Translations under genes and position numbers: made by a program
Origin: Paraburkholderia sejongensis
Lineage (GTDB): Bacteria; Pseudomonadota; Gammaproteobacteria; Burkholderiales; Burkholderiaceae
Assembly (NCBI RefSeq): GCF_020880815.1
Contig: NZ_JAJITD010000010.1
Span: 62,001-126,000, forward strand
DNA: 64,000 bases
Direction of reading: 5' to 3'
Shown here: in pieces, positions 27,865 to 36,674 of the stretch
Position numbering within the stretch: position 1 is the stretch's first letter
Layout: each line of letters starts with the position of its first letter
The notes under the pieces: model-generated
Told to the model about the DNA's origin: nothing
The model's input: the letters and a program-made list of their open reading frames with translations, nothing else
Database searches by the model: none

Positions 27865-29556
27865 CTATTTACCCTTCCTCTTCGCGTCGGCCACGGTCTT
27901 CGGGCGGCTCTCTGCCGCGGCCTTCGACGCCTTCCCGGACGTGGACGCCGCCACTTTCGTCACCTTGCCCTTGCTGCTGGCGGCGGACGCCTCGGCCTTG
28001 CTGCCCTTGGCGACCGGCTCGGCTACCTTGACGATGGAAGAACGGCCATGCCCTTTCTTTTTATCGTAGCGCGATTCGCTACGGGTGTCTGCGACACGGG
28101 TGCCAATCTTCTGCACGCCGCCGCCCTGCACGTCGGTCGCGATCTTTTCCGGACCTGGCTCGCTCGGGATCGCCTTGCCGACCGGCACGTGCAGCACGAC
28201 CACCTGACCGCGCGACACCGAATCGCGCCGCGTCTTGTTCCATGCCTTCAGCTGCCCGACCGATACTCCATAGCGCACCGCGATCGCGGCCATCGACTGG
28301 TTGCGGCGCACCCGGATCAGCATTTTGCGGGTGTCGGGAACGTCCGGTTCCATTGCGAGCACCGCGCTTTCCGCGACGTCCGCGCTGATGTCCTCGTCGT
28401 CGTCCGAGCCACGCGGCACGACGATCGTCGAGCCCGGCTTCAGCCGCATGCCGGCGGGAATCTTGTTCACTTCCATCAGCGTGCCGGCGTCGACGCCGAT
28501 CTTTTCCGCGATTGCCGCCGGGGTCGCGCGCTGGTCGACCGTGTAGGTGGTCCACGACGACAGCGAGCCGGAGTACGCCTTCAGATTGCGCTCGAACGCC
28601 GATGCGTTGTCGAACGGCAAGAGGATCTGCGGCTGGGTCGCGCCGAGAATCACCGGCTTCCTGAACGACGGGTTCAGCGAGCGGAATTCGTCGGTCGACA
28701 TATTGGCGAGCCGCGAGGCGACGTCGACGTCGATATCGTGCGAGGTGGTCACCGTCACGAAGTACGGATGGTTCGGGATCGAGGGCAGAGTGAGACCATA
28801 CATCTGCGGGTTCATCACGAGATTCTTGACCGCCTGCAGCTTCGGCACGTAGTTACGCGTCTCGTTCGGCATGCGCAGGCTCAGATAGTCGGTCGGCAGA
28901 CCGGCGGCCTCGTTGCGCGCGATCGCCCGCTGCACGTTGCCCTCGCCCCAGTTGTAGGCGGCCAGCGCGAGCTGCCAGTCGCCGAACATGTCGTGCAGCT
29001 TCGACAGATAGTCGAGCGCGGCGCTGGTCGACGCGAGCACGTCGCGGCGCTCGTCCTGCCACATGTTCTGCTTGAGGTTATAGGTGCGGCCGGTGCCCGG
29101 CATGAACTGCCACATGCCGGCCGCCTTGGCGACCGACAGCGCCTGCGGACTGTAAGCGGACTCGATGAACGGCAGCAGCGCGAGCTCGGTCGGCATATGG
29201 CGCGTCTCGAGTTCCTCGACGATGTGATACAGGTATTTCTGCGAACGCTCGGTCATACGCTGCACGTAGTCCGGGCGCTGCACGTACCAGTTCAGCTGCA
29301 TGTCGACGAGGTCGGTCTGCAGATCGGGCATCTGGAAGCCGCGGCGAATGCGGCCCCACAGGTCGGCGTCCTGGCTCGTCAACTGCGTGACGGAACCCTG
29401 GTCGACGTTGATGGTTTCTTTAGCGGTGGCGTTCTTGCGAAGGGAATCGGCTACGGCTTGCTTGCTGGCGGGGGTGTTGGCGGTATTCGTTGTCGGTCCC
29501 TGGCTCGCGCAGGCGGCGAGTGTCAGAACCAATAACGCACTTAAGATAAATCGCAT
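27865..29556 (-). CDS. mltD: Membrane-bound lytic murein transglycosylase D
   Basis: 563-aa outer-membrane lipoprotein that cleaves peptidoglycan glycan strands to give 1,6-anhydro-MurNAc ends. The lipoprotein signal MRFILSALLVLTLAAC has its lipobox Cys at 16. The SLT domain carries the catalytic Glu in LLPFIESAYSPQALS and the GMWQFMPGTGRTYNL and AAYNWGEGNVQRAI motifs. Two LysM-like peptidoglycan-binding stretches follow (WTTYTVDQRATPAAIAEK and LIRVRRNQSMAAIAVRYG). The last 100 residues are a Lys/Ala/Ser-rich tail not seen in E. coli MltD (452 aa). The start is set by the lipoprotein signal; 32 further in-frame codons upstream do not fit it. Confidence 0.93.
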   Translation of the reverse strand: MRFILSALLVLTLAACASQGPTTNTANTPASKQAVADSLRKNATAKETINVDQGSVTQLTSQDADLWGRIRRGFQMPDLQTDLVDMQLNWYVQRPDYVQRMTERSQKYLYHIVEELETRHMPTELALLPFIESAYSPQALSVAKAAGMWQFMPGTGRTYNLKQNMWQDERRDVLASTSAALDYLSKLHDMFGDWQLALAAYNWGEGNVQRAIARNEAAGLPTDYLSLRMPNETRNYVPKLQAVKNLVMNPQMYGLTLPSIPNHPYFVTVTTSHDIDVDVASRLANMSTDEFRSLNPSFRKPVILGATQPQILLPFDNASAFERNLKAYSGSLSSWTTYTVDQRATPAAIAEKIGVDAGTLMEVNKIPAGMRLKPGSTIVVPRGSDDDEDISADVAESAVLAMEPDVPDTRKMLIRVRRNQSMAAIAVRYGVSVGQLKAWNKTRRDSVSRGQVVVLHVPVGKAIPSEPGPEKIATDVQGGGVQKIGTRVADTRSESRYDKKKGHGRSSIVKVAEPVAKGSKAEASAASSKGKVTKVAASTSGKASKAAAESRPKTVADAKRKGK

Positions 29557-29714
29557 GAACGTCTCGGCTTCCACAAGGGCTGGAATTTGCAGCCGATAGT
29601 ACGAAACGGCAACGTTTCCGTCAATCGGAAAATTGAGAAAAAAATCAAACAAATCTTGGGCTTGGCGAATTTTTCCGACTCATCGCTTGAACATCGCCCG
29701 GAATGCGCCGCGAA

Positions 29715-30506
29715 TCAGCGAAAGCGGTTCTTCCACTCGCGCATCAGCGTAAACGCGGCCAGACGGTCAGAGACCGTTTCGTGCAACTGCTCGCGCAGGC
29801 TCGCCTGAACCGTCGCTTCGCCGGCGCGCAGGAACGGATTGACCGCGCGTTCATGAGCGATCGTGGTCGGCAGGGTCGGCTGGTGGCGCGCCCGCAATTC
29901 GCTCGCGCGGTCGCGCCACGCCTGCAGCGCGGCGTTGTGCGGTTCGCAGGCGAGCGCGAAGCGGATGTTCGACAGCGTGTATTCGTGCGCGCAATGCACT
30001 TCGGTCGTGCCGGGCAGCGCGGCGAGCGCGTCGAGCGAGGTCAGCATCTGCGCCGGCGTACCTTCGAACAGGCGGCCGCAGCCGCAGGCGAACAGCGTGT
30101 CGCCGCAAAACACGTGCGGGGTGCCGTTGGGATCCGCGGCTTGAAAATAGGCAATGTGGCCGCTCGTGTGACCGGGCACGTCGAGCACGCTGAATTCGAG
30201 CGCGGGAGCCGCAATGTTCACCCGGTCACCCTGTTGCAAACGCTGGGTGACATGCGCAATCGCTTCACCGGCAGGCCCGTAGACCGGCACGTGCTGGCCC
30301 TTCAGCAGATCGGCCAATCCGCCGACGTGGTCTTGATGATGGTGCGTGAGTAAAATAGCGCTCAGCCGCCAGCCTCGTTGGGCCAGGTAGGCGCGCACAG
30401 GGGCGGCATCGCCCGGATCGACGACCACCGCATGGTGTCCGTCGGCAATGACCCAGATGTAATTGTCCTCAAACGCCGGGACCGGTACGTACTCGAGCGC
30501 ATTCAT
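29715..30506 (-). CDS. gloB: Hydroxyacylglutathione hydrolase (glyoxalase II)
   Basis: 263-aa metallo-beta-lactamase-fold enzyme (E. coli 251 aa) that hydrolyses S-lactoylglutathione in methylglyoxal detoxification. The binuclear metal motif THHHQDHVGG, the HTSGHIAYF and FCGDTLFACGCGR blocks, and HCAHEYTLSN are all present. The N-terminus ALEYVPVPAFEDNYIWV is typical. It is divergent from the methyltransferase gene with only 18 bases between the two start codons, the same gloB / yafS / rnhA / dnaQ neighbourhood as in E. coli. Confidence 0.96.
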   Translation of the reverse strand: MNALEYVPVPAFEDNYIWVIADGHHAVVVDPGDAAPVRAYLAQRGWRLSAILLTHHHQDHVGGLADLLKGQHVPVYGPAGEAIAHVTQRLQQGDRVNIAAPALEFSVLDVPGHTSGHIAYFQAADPNGTPHVFCGDTLFACGCGRLFEGTPAQMLTSLDALAALPGTTEVHCAHEYTLSNIRFALACEPHNAALQAWRDRASELRARHQPTLPTTIAHERAVNPFLRAGEATVQASLREQLHETVSDRLAAFTLMREWKNRFR

Positions 30507-30524
30507 AGGCGACGCATTCTAGAT

Positions 30525-31379
30525 ATGACTGACCGAGCGATTATAGACTGGCCCGCCTGGACCGATTCGCCGCCTGGCCGCTACGTGCTGCAGTGGGAGC
30601 AGACCCAGCTCGACCGGGTGGTATCGGACGTGTTCGGCTATCATGCGCTGCAACTCGGGTTGCCGCAGCTCGACGCACTGCGCGAAAACCGCATGCCGTG
30701 CCGCGGCCTCGTGCTCGATGCGGCGAGCGGCGCGAGCGCGCCGTATAGCTATCCGCGCGCGGCGCGCGCCAACCTGAACGGTATGAACGGCAACGCCGCG
30801 CCGCCGCGCAGTTCAGCCGGCCTGCACGCCCCGGCCGAACGCAGCGCGCTCTGGTGCGATCTGCTCGACCTGCCGTTCGAAGCGCAAAGCGTCGACCTGA
30901 TCGTAATGCCGCACACACTCGAGTTCACGAGCGACCCGCACCGGCTGCTGCGCGAAGCCGAGCGCGTGCTGATGCCGGAAGGCCAATTGATCATTCTCGG
31001 CTTCAATTCATTGTCGCTGTGGGGCGTGCGCCAGTCGGTCGGCAAAATGACGGGCCGCCCGTTCGTGCCGTCCGCCGTCGATCTGATCGCGTTCACGCGC
31101 CTGAAAGACTGGATCAAACTGCTCGGCTTCGACCTTGAACGCGGGCGCTTCGGCTGCTATCGTCCGCCGCTCGCGAGCGAGCAGTGGCTCGCCCGCTACG
31201 GCTTCATGGAGGCCGCCGGCGACCGCTGGTGGCCGATTTTCGGCGCCACCTACATGATCAAGGCGATCAAGCGCGTGCGCGGCATGCGCCTCGTCGGCCC
31301 GCTCAAGGTGAAAAAGCCCGTCCTGGCCGCGGGCCTGGCGCCCGCCGCCACCCCCAATACACGCAATCACATCGAATGA
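30525..31379 (+). CDS. YafS-like class I SAM-dependent methyltransferase
   Basis: 284-aa putative methyltransferase. The N-terminal part has a variable SAM-binding region (RGLVLDAASGASAPYSYPRA in place of the usual GxGxG), then LPFEAQSVDLIVMPHTLEFTSDPHRLLREAERVLMPEGQLIILGFN, the typical motifs IV-VI. It resembles E. coli YafS in sequence style and gene context (gloB divergent, rnhA downstream); its substrate is unknown. The ATG at 30525 is used because the frame upstream lies inside gloB. Its stop overlaps the rnhA start as ATGA, implying translational coupling. The loss of the canonical glycine-rich loop leaves catalytic activity uncertain. Confidence 0.85.
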   Translation: MTDRAIIDWPAWTDSPPGRYVLQWEQTQLDRVVSDVFGYHALQLGLPQLDALRENRMPCRGLVLDAASGASAPYSYPRAARANLNGMNGNAAPPRSSAGLHAPAERSALWCDLLDLPFEAQSVDLIVMPHTLEFTSDPHRLLREAERVLMPEGQLIILGFNSLSLWGVRQSVGKMTGRPFVPSAVDLIAFTRLKDWIKLLGFDLERGRFGCYRPPLASEQWLARYGFMEAAGDRWWPIFGATYMIKAIKRVRGMRLVGPLKVKKPVLAAGLAPAATPNTRNHIE

Positions 31380-31822
31380 CTCCGGATCACATCGACATTT
31401 ATACCGACGGCGCCTGCAAGGGCAATCCCGGCCCCGGCGGCTGGGGCGCGCTGCTGCGCTTCGGCGCGCAGGAAAAAGAGCTGTTCGGCGGCGAGGCCAA
31501 CACGACCAACAACCGGATGGAGCTGATGGGCGTCATCGCCGCGCTCGAAGCGCTCAAGCGTCCGTGCAAGGCGATCGTGCACACCGACTCGCAGTACGTG
31601 CAGAAAGGCATCAGCGAGTGGATCCACGGCTGGAAGAAGAAGGGCTGGGTCACCGCGGCGAAGCAGCCGGTCAAGAACGCCGACCTGTGGAAGCGACTCG
31701 ACGCACTGGTCGCGCAGCACGAGATCGAATGGCGCTGGGTGCGCGGGCATAACGGCCATCCGGAAAACGAGCGCGCCGACCAGCTCGCCAATCGCGGCGT
31801 CGCGTCGCTCGCGCAGGTCTAA
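31376..31822 (+). CDS. rnhA: Ribonuclease HI
   Basis: 148-aa RNase HI (E. coli 155 aa), degrading the RNA strand of RNA:DNA hybrids. The catalytic residues are seen in IYTDGACKGNPGPGGWG (Asp), NRMELMGVIAALE (Glu), VHTDSQYVQKGI (Asp) and WVRGHNGHPENERADQLAN (His and Asp). The basic handle region ISEWIHGWKKKGW is present. The ATG overlaps the stop of the preceding methyltransferase gene by the ATGA junction. dnaQ follows 90 bases later on the same strand; in E. coli rnhA and dnaQ are divergent instead. Confidence 0.97.
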   Translation: MTPDHIDIYTDGACKGNPGPGGWGALLRFGAQEKELFGGEANTTNNRMELMGVIAALEALKRPCKAIVHTDSQYVQKGISEWIHGWKKKGWVTAAKQPVKNADLWKRLDALVAQHEIEWRWVRGHNGHPENERADQLANRGVASLAQV

Positions 31823-31912
31823 CGCCGGCTGGCCGCGTTGCCGGCCGCCGACAGCAGCGCACCCGCCCTCTCCGATTTTTTTCGCACTTTTTTCGCAGCA
31901 GGCTAATCCGAC

Positions 31913-32647
31913 ATGCGTCAACTCATCCTCGATACCGAAACCACCGGCCTGAACGCGCGTGGCGGCGACCGGATTCTCGAACTCGGTTGCGTCGAGTTGG
32001 TGAACCGCCGGCTCACCGGCAACAACCTGCACTTCTACATCAATCCCGAACGCGACAGCGATCCGGGCGCACTGGCGGTGCACGGGCTCACCACCGAGTT
32101 CCTGAGCGACAAGCCGAAGTTCGGCGAGATCGTCGACCAGTTCCGCGACTTCATCCAGGGCGCCGACCTGATCATTCACAACGCGCCGTTCGACATCGGC
32201 TTTCTCGACGCCGAATTCGCGCTGCTCGGCCTGCCGCCGGTCAAGACGCATTGCGGCGAGATCATCGACACGCTCGCGCGCGCCAAACAGATGTTCCCGG
32301 GCAAGCGCAATTCGCTCGATGCGCTGTGCGACCGCTTCGGCATCAGCAACGCGCACCGTACGCTGCACGGCGCACTGCTCGACTCGGAGTTGCTCGCCGA
32401 GGTCTATCTGGCGATGACGCGCGGCCAGGAAAGCCTCGTCATCGACATGCTCGGCGAGGCTCAAAGCAGCGGCGCCGCCGATACGCCGCGCATCGCGCTC
32501 GAGTCGCTCGAACTTATCGTGGTTACCGCGAACGACGAAGAGATCGCCGCGCACGAGGCGGTGCTCGACGGTCTCGACAAGGCGATGAAAGGCACGAGTG
32601 TCTGGCGTTTTGAACCCGCGCCCGCAACCGATGAGCAAATTACTTAA
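31913..32647 (+). CDS. dnaQ: DNA polymerase III epsilon subunit (proofreading exonuclease)
   Basis: 244-aa 3'-5' exonuclease of the polymerase III core (E. coli 243 aa). DEDDh active-site motifs: LDTETTGL (Exo I), HNAPFDIGFLDAEF (Exo II), and HRTLHGALLDSELLAEVYL (Exo III, with the catalytic His). The C-terminal 60 residues form the polymerase-alpha tail; a putative clamp-binding motif between the two parts is not obvious (a QESLVIDML segment lies there). It is followed by tRNA-Val, recalling the dnaQ-aspV order in E. coli. Confidence 0.97.
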   Translation: MRQLILDTETTGLNARGGDRILELGCVELVNRRLTGNNLHFYINPERDSDPGALAVHGLTTEFLSDKPKFGEIVDQFRDFIQGADLIIHNAPFDIGFLDAEFALLGLPPVKTHCGEIIDTLARAKQMFPGKRNSLDALCDRFGISNAHRTLHGALLDSELLAEVYLAMTRGQESLVIDMLGEAQSSGAADTPRIALESLELIVVTANDEEIAAHEAVLDGLDKAMKGTSVWRFEPAPATDEQIT

Positions 32648-32654
32648 AAAGTAC

Positions 32655-32683
32655 TAGACGAACTCAAAAAAGCCTGACATAAT
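32655..32683 (+). promoter_or_regulatory. Promoter of tRNA-Val
   Basis: TAGACG (32655-32660), a 17-bp spacer and CATAAT (32678-32683) predict a start near 32690, six bases before the tRNA. Confidence 0.6.
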
Positions 32684-32695
32684 TTCAATCTCTTC

Positions 32696-32770
32696 GGGTG
32701 GTTAGCTCAGCGGTAGAGCACTGCCTTCACACGGCAGGGGTCACTGGTTCGATCCCAGTACTACCCACCA
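32696..32770 (+). tRNA. tRNA-Val (anticodon CAC)
   Basis: 75-base cloverleaf with encoded CCA. Acceptor stem GGGTGGT pairs with ACTACCC, D-arm TAGCTCAGCGGTAGAGCA, anticodon arm CTGCC-TTCACAC-GGCAG with anticodon CAC, T-arm CTGGTTCGATCCCAG. Confidence 0.96.
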
Positions 32771-32800
32771 GATTCTTGGTGTGTCGATCACCGAAGATAA

Positions 32801-32833
32801 AAGGGCTTACGCAGCAATGCGTAAGCCCTTTTT
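32801..32833 (+). terminator. Terminator after tRNA-Val
   Basis: A perfect 13-bp inverted repeat (AAGGGCTTACGCA / TGCGTAAGCCCTT) with a GCAA tetraloop, followed by TTT. Confidence 0.88.
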
Positions 32834-33296
32834 CTATTGGCGTGCGGCGGGCTCAAAGCGATGAATTGCGATGCAAAGTGGCAATGCGACTCGCGGCCCA
32901 TTTCGTCGGCGCCGTGATTGCGTAGCTTGGCGAGCCGATCGCGCTGCTGATATATTCGGCACTCGGGCTTCTCGCCCCGTCGGATTTTCATCTCAACCAT
33001 CACAGGGAGGCGCCACATGGTCAATGTGCATCGCGCGCTTCCTTGCATGGTCCCGCGACCGTCGGCCCGCCCGACACGACCAATGCGACCTTAACAGCCG
33101 CAACGTCGTCGCCGATGCGGGGCCGCCTCGAGCGGCGCGCCGCATTCATTCCGGACAGTCCGTTGTTTCGTTGTCGTTGCTCCTGACCGCGCCATTGCGT
33201 GTAGTCGCTGCGCGTGTGCCGGCATCCGTCGACTGTCTGCCTTTTTCGCTTCTGACTGGAACCGCGGTGCGTTCGCGCGTCACCGGGGCGTAATCA
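32834..33296. other. Region between tRNA-Val terminator and ABC exporter
   Basis: 463 bases. It holds a candidate promoter TTGGCG (32927-32932), 18 bp, TATATT (32951-32956), and a 25-codon ORF at 33017 with a strong ribosome site. Between that ORF and the exporter there is only GC-rich sequence with short imperfect hairpins. Confidence 0.5.
33017..33094 (+). CDS. Short ORF (25 codons) ahead of an ABC exporter, possible leader peptide
   Basis: ATG preceded by GGGAGG with a 6-base spacer, the best ribosome site in the area, and a candidate promoter 60 bases upstream. The product is MVNVHRALPCMVPRPSARPT followed by RPMRP and TAA: basic, Pro/Arg-rich, no membrane segment. The exporter gene begins 202 bases later. 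It could be a leader peptide, a real microprotein or chance; conservation would decide. Confidence 0.35.
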   Translation: MVNVHRALPCMVPRPSARPTRPMRP

Positions 33297-35171
33297 ATGA
33301 CCAGCAAAAAACTCGACTTTCGCGGACAGTCCTTCAAGGACGTTCTCGGTTTCACCTTCCGTCACTGGGCACAACAGCCGTGGCGCATCGTCGTGATCGC
33401 CGCGCTCGCTCTGCTCACCGCGGCCGCGGACATTCTCACGCCGGTGTTCGCCGGTCGTCTGGTCGACGCGATCGCGGCCGGCCCGCCCTCGTCCGCGCTC
33501 ATCTGGCAGCACGCGCTCGAAGCGTTCGGCGTGCTCGCCGCACTCGGCCTCACCGCGACGCTGCTGCGCCAGGGCGTCTACTTCAACATCATCCGCTTCA
33601 CGCTGAAGATGATGAGCGAGATCGCCGCCAGCGCGTTTCATCGCGTGCAGCGCTTTTCGACCGACTGGCACGCGAACAGCTTCGCCGGCTCGACCGTGCG
33701 CAAGATCACCCGCGGCATGTGGGCTCTCGATCTGCTCAACGACACGCTGCTGATCGCGCTGTTGCCGTCGCTCGTGATGCTGGTCGGCGCGACCGCGCTG
33801 CTCGGCTGGCGCTGGCCGCTGATGGGCGTGGTGGTCGGTAGCGGCTCGCTGCTTTATATCGGCATCACCGTGACGGTATCGCTCGGCTTCGTCGCGCCGG
33901 CCGCGCGGCTGGCGAACGCGTGGGACACCCGCATGGGCGGCGCGCTCGCCGATGCGGTCAGCTGCAACGGCGTGGTCAAGGCGTTCGGCGCCGAAGCGCG
34001 CGAGGAAGCGCGTCTGGCGCACGTGATCGGCAAATGGCGGCAACGCACGCGCCGCACTTGGGTGCGCGGCACGCTCAACGGCGGCTTGCAGGGCGGCATG
34101 CTGGCCGCGATTCAGGCGGCGATTCTCGGCGTCGCGCTGCTGCTGTGGACGCGCGGCGAAGCGGGTGTCGGCGACATCACGTTCGCGCTGACGATGTTCT
34201 TCATGCTGCAAGGCTATCTGCGCGACATCGGCATGCACATCCGCAACCTGCAGCGCTCGGTCAACGACATGGAAGAACTGGTGTCGCTCGACAGCCAGCC
34301 GCTCGGCATCGAGGATCGCCCGGGTGCGGGTCCGATCGCGATCCGCGCCGGCGAAATCCGCTTCGAGCACGTGTCGTTTCACTATGGCGCGCACAGCCGG
34401 CCGCTCTATGACGACTTCTCGATCCGCATCGCGCCGGGCGAACGCGTCGGCCTCGTCGGCCATTCGGGCTCGGGCAAGACGACCTTCATCAAGCTGATCC
34501 AGCGCCTGCACGATATTTCGGGCGGCCGCATCACGATCGACGGGCAGGACATCGCCGACGTGCAGCAAGCGTCGCTGCGCAGCCAGATCGCGATCGTGCA
34601 GCAGGAGCCGGTGCTGTTTCACCGCTCACTGGCCGAGAACATCGCGTACGGCAAGCCCGGCGCGAGCCGCGAGGAGATCGAGCGGGCCGCGCGGCTCGCC
34701 AGCGCGCACGAGTTCATCGCCGCGCTGCCGCACGGCTACGACACGCTGGTCGGCGAGCGCGGGATCAAGCTGTCGGGCGGCGAGCGGCAGCGCGTCGCGA
34801 TCGCGCGCGCGTTCCTCGCCGACGCGCCGATCCTGATTCTCGACGAAGCCACCTCGAGCCTCGACAGCGAAAGCGAAGTGCTGATCCAGCGCGCGATGGA
34901 GCGGCTGATGCAAGGCCGCACCACGCTGGTGGTCGCGCATCGGCTGTCGACCGTACGCGCACTCGACCGGCTGCTGGTGCTGGACAAGGGCAAGGTCGTC
35001 GAGGAAGGCAGCCACGATGCGCTGATCAAGCGCGACAACGGCCTGTACCGGCGGCTGTTCGAGCGTCAGGCGCTGGAACTGATCAAAGGTCTCGGCGAGC
35101 CGGCTCTCGCGCGTGAGAGCGCCGGCGGCGAGACGGTCGCGGGCAACGGGTCGGGTTTGCTGGTCGATTGA
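33297..35171 (+). CDS. ABC exporter, fused membrane and ATPase domains
   Basis: 624-aa half-transporter of the MsbA/ABCB type, expected to work as a dimer. The six-helix membrane domain spans about residues 25-320. The nucleotide-binding domain follows with Walker A GHSGSGKTT, Q-loop IVQQEPVLF, signature LSGGERQRV, Walker B ILILDEATSSLDSE and switch His VVAHRLST. The protein begins MTSKKLDFRGQSFKDVLGF. The substrate cannot be inferred: there is no peptidase domain, and no biosynthetic genes lie nearby. It is a single-gene unit by context, perhaps with the short ORF at 33017 upstream. A second exporter of the same architecture lies at 38643. Confidence 0.93.
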   Translation: MTSKKLDFRGQSFKDVLGFTFRHWAQQPWRIVVIAALALLTAAADILTPVFAGRLVDAIAAGPPSSALIWQHALEAFGVLAALGLTATLLRQGVYFNIIRFTLKMMSEIAASAFHRVQRFSTDWHANSFAGSTVRKITRGMWALDLLNDTLLIALLPSLVMLVGATALLGWRWPLMGVVVGSGSLLYIGITVTVSLGFVAPAARLANAWDTRMGGALADAVSCNGVVKAFGAEAREEARLAHVIGKWRQRTRRTWVRGTLNGGLQGGMLAAIQAAILGVALLLWTRGEAGVGDITFALTMFFMLQGYLRDIGMHIRNLQRSVNDMEELVSLDSQPLGIEDRPGAGPIAIRAGEIRFEHVSFHYGAHSRPLYDDFSIRIAPGERVGLVGHSGSGKTTFIKLIQRLHDISGGRITIDGQDIADVQQASLRSQIAIVQQEPVLFHRSLAENIAYGKPGASREEIERAARLASAHEFIAALPHGYDTLVGERGIKLSGGERQRVAIARAFLADAPILILDEATSSLDSESEVLIQRAMERLMQGRTTLVVAHRLSTVRALDRLLVLDKGKVVEEGSHDALIKRDNGLYRRLFERQALELIKGLGEPALARESAGGETVAGNGSGLLVD

Positions 35172-35202
35172 GCCGGTGACGGGTTGGCGGAGCGGCCGCG
35201 GG

Positions 35203-35667
35203 TTACGCCGCGCCGGCCGTCAGCCCGATGCCACGCGCCATCCCGGTCGCGGCAAACACCATTAGCACCAGCAGCACGGTCTGAATCACGCTGAAATGCG
35301 CATACGAGCGCGCCCTCTTCAGATCCGGCGTCGCGCCGCTACGAATCGACGCGCGCCAACGCATCAAGCCGAGCATGGTCGGCACTTCGAGGATCAGGAT
35401 CAACACCAGCAACGCCATCTTCGCGTGAAAGAGCGGCTGGTGGAGGTAGAAATCGGCGCCCTTCTCGTAGCCGCCGAACACGCGCATCAGCCCGGTGACG
35501 ATCAGCACCAGCGCGGCGAGACCCCAGCGCGTATCGGCGCGAAACACCGAGCGCAACGCGGCGGGTACCGACGCTCGACGCAACGACCACGTGCGTCTGA
35601 GAATCGACGCGAGCGCAAAGCCATAAGCAAGCAGATGAAGCGCGGCAAGCAACCAGCGAACCAGCAT
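35203..35667 (-). CDS. DUF2214-like membrane protein
   Basis: 154-aa protein with four predicted transmembrane helices, starting MLVRWLLAALHLLAYGFALASI, with GLMRVFGGYEKGADFYLHQPLFHAK between helices and a final helix VIQTVLLVLMVFAATGMARG. The pattern matches the DUF2214 family of four-helix membrane proteins; several His residues (LHLLAYG, YLHQPLFHAK, YAHFSV) could bind haem or metal, which is an inference. The start at 35667 has AGGAG five bases upstream; the longer frame upstream is hydrophilic and unsupported. Confidence 0.75.
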   Translation of the reverse strand: MLVRWLLAALHLLAYGFALASILRRTWSLRRASVPAALRSVFRADTRWGLAALVLIVTGLMRVFGGYEKGADFYLHQPLFHAKMALLVLILILEVPTMLGLMRWRASIRSGATPDLKRARSYAHFSVIQTVLLVLMVFAATGMARGIGLTAGAA

Positions 35668-35819
35668 AGCGACTCCTGCGAAAGACGCGATACGATCGAT
35701 GAGTGTCCCACTCGCCCGCTCCCAGCGCCCGGGCGTCCTGACTGCATTATCGGCGAAGCTGCGCTCCGGCTGGCGTGCATCGGTCACGCACTGCGACCGA
35801 CAGCACCAACCGTGCGGCG

Positions 35820-36674
35820 TCAGACTTGCCGCAACGTCGCGTCGAGCGCGCGGGCCGCGACACGGTCGCCCTCGGTCATCAACGCGGCGCGAAACACGGT
35901 CTGCCGGTTATGCCCGGCGGCCGCCGGCGAATCCCACAACAATTCGACTTTGGGCCGCATCCCGAACGCGCCGCGCGTCAGCGCCGGCGCCGCCACCGAT
36001 GCGATCGGTGCAGCCGACGCGCCCGGCTCGCCCGCGGCGCCGAACGCAACCGCCGGCGTGGGCGTCGGAGTCGGACGCGCAGCCGGGCCGTTAGCCCAGC
36101 GCACCGACAACTCGCGCGCATCGTACTGCCCAACCTTGCGCCGCTCGGCCCATACGACGACCGTGCGCGTCAGCGCATCGAGCGACACCGCATAGCGGCC
36201 GATCGCGAAGCGTCGCGCCGCGACATTGGTACGCCACAGCGGCCGCGGCCGGCAGATCCACAGCACCGCCGCATAGAGCACCGGCGCGGCCACCAACCAG
36301 CCGTTGGTCGCGGCGACCGCCTGCATCGCGCGCCGCCAGCCGGCGCTCGCGACGAACGCGCCGACCGACCATAGCGCAAACAGCAATCCGAGGAAGGCAA
36401 ACAGGCGCAGCGCCTGACGCAGCCATTGCGGCAGCGGATGGAACGGACGCTCGGCAACGGCGCGCGCGCCCGGCTGGAAGATCAGCAGAAACAGAAACAC
36501 GAGGTTGATGCATGCCCACGGCGACGAGGCCATCGCGGTAAGCGCGGAGGTCAGGTTCATCTGCGACATCGAGAAAAACCAGCGGGCGGCGAGCACGAGA
36601 CCGATGGCGCGTAACGTAAAAATCGTTCCGGCGCCGGGCGCGGCGTTCGCACGCGTCTCTTTCGTTCTCGCCAA
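35820..36674 (-). CDS. Uncharacterised membrane protein, probable TTG start
   Basis: 284-aa protein of unknown function. Four hydrophobic segments are seen, at about residues 20-38, 52-68, 85-105 and 120-137, followed by a soluble C-terminal half that contains RRFAIGRYAVSLDALTRTVV, a Pro/Thr/Ala linker (PTPTPTPAVAFG) and RGAFGMRPKVELLWDSP. The start was set at a TTG because a perfect AGGAGG lies five bases before it; an ATG 17 codons upstream has no ribosome site and coincides with a TATAAT (36724-36729) that may be the -10 of this gene. No domain was recognised. Neighbours (DUF2214 protein, glycosyltransferase) do not suggest a role. Confidence 0.65.
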   Translation of the reverse strand: MARTKETRANAAPGAGTIFTLRAIGLVLAARWFFSMSQMNLTSALTAMASSPWACINLVFLFLLIFQPGARAVAERPFHPLPQWLRQALRLFAFLGLLFALWSVGAFVASAGWRRAMQAVAATNGWLVAAPVLYAAVLWICRPRPLWRTNVAARRFAIGRYAVSLDALTRTVVVWAERRKVGQYDARELSVRWANGPAARPTPTPTPAVAFGAAGEPGASAAPIASVAAPALTRGAFGMRPKVELLWDSPAAAGHNRQTVFRAALMTEGDRVAARALDATLRQV

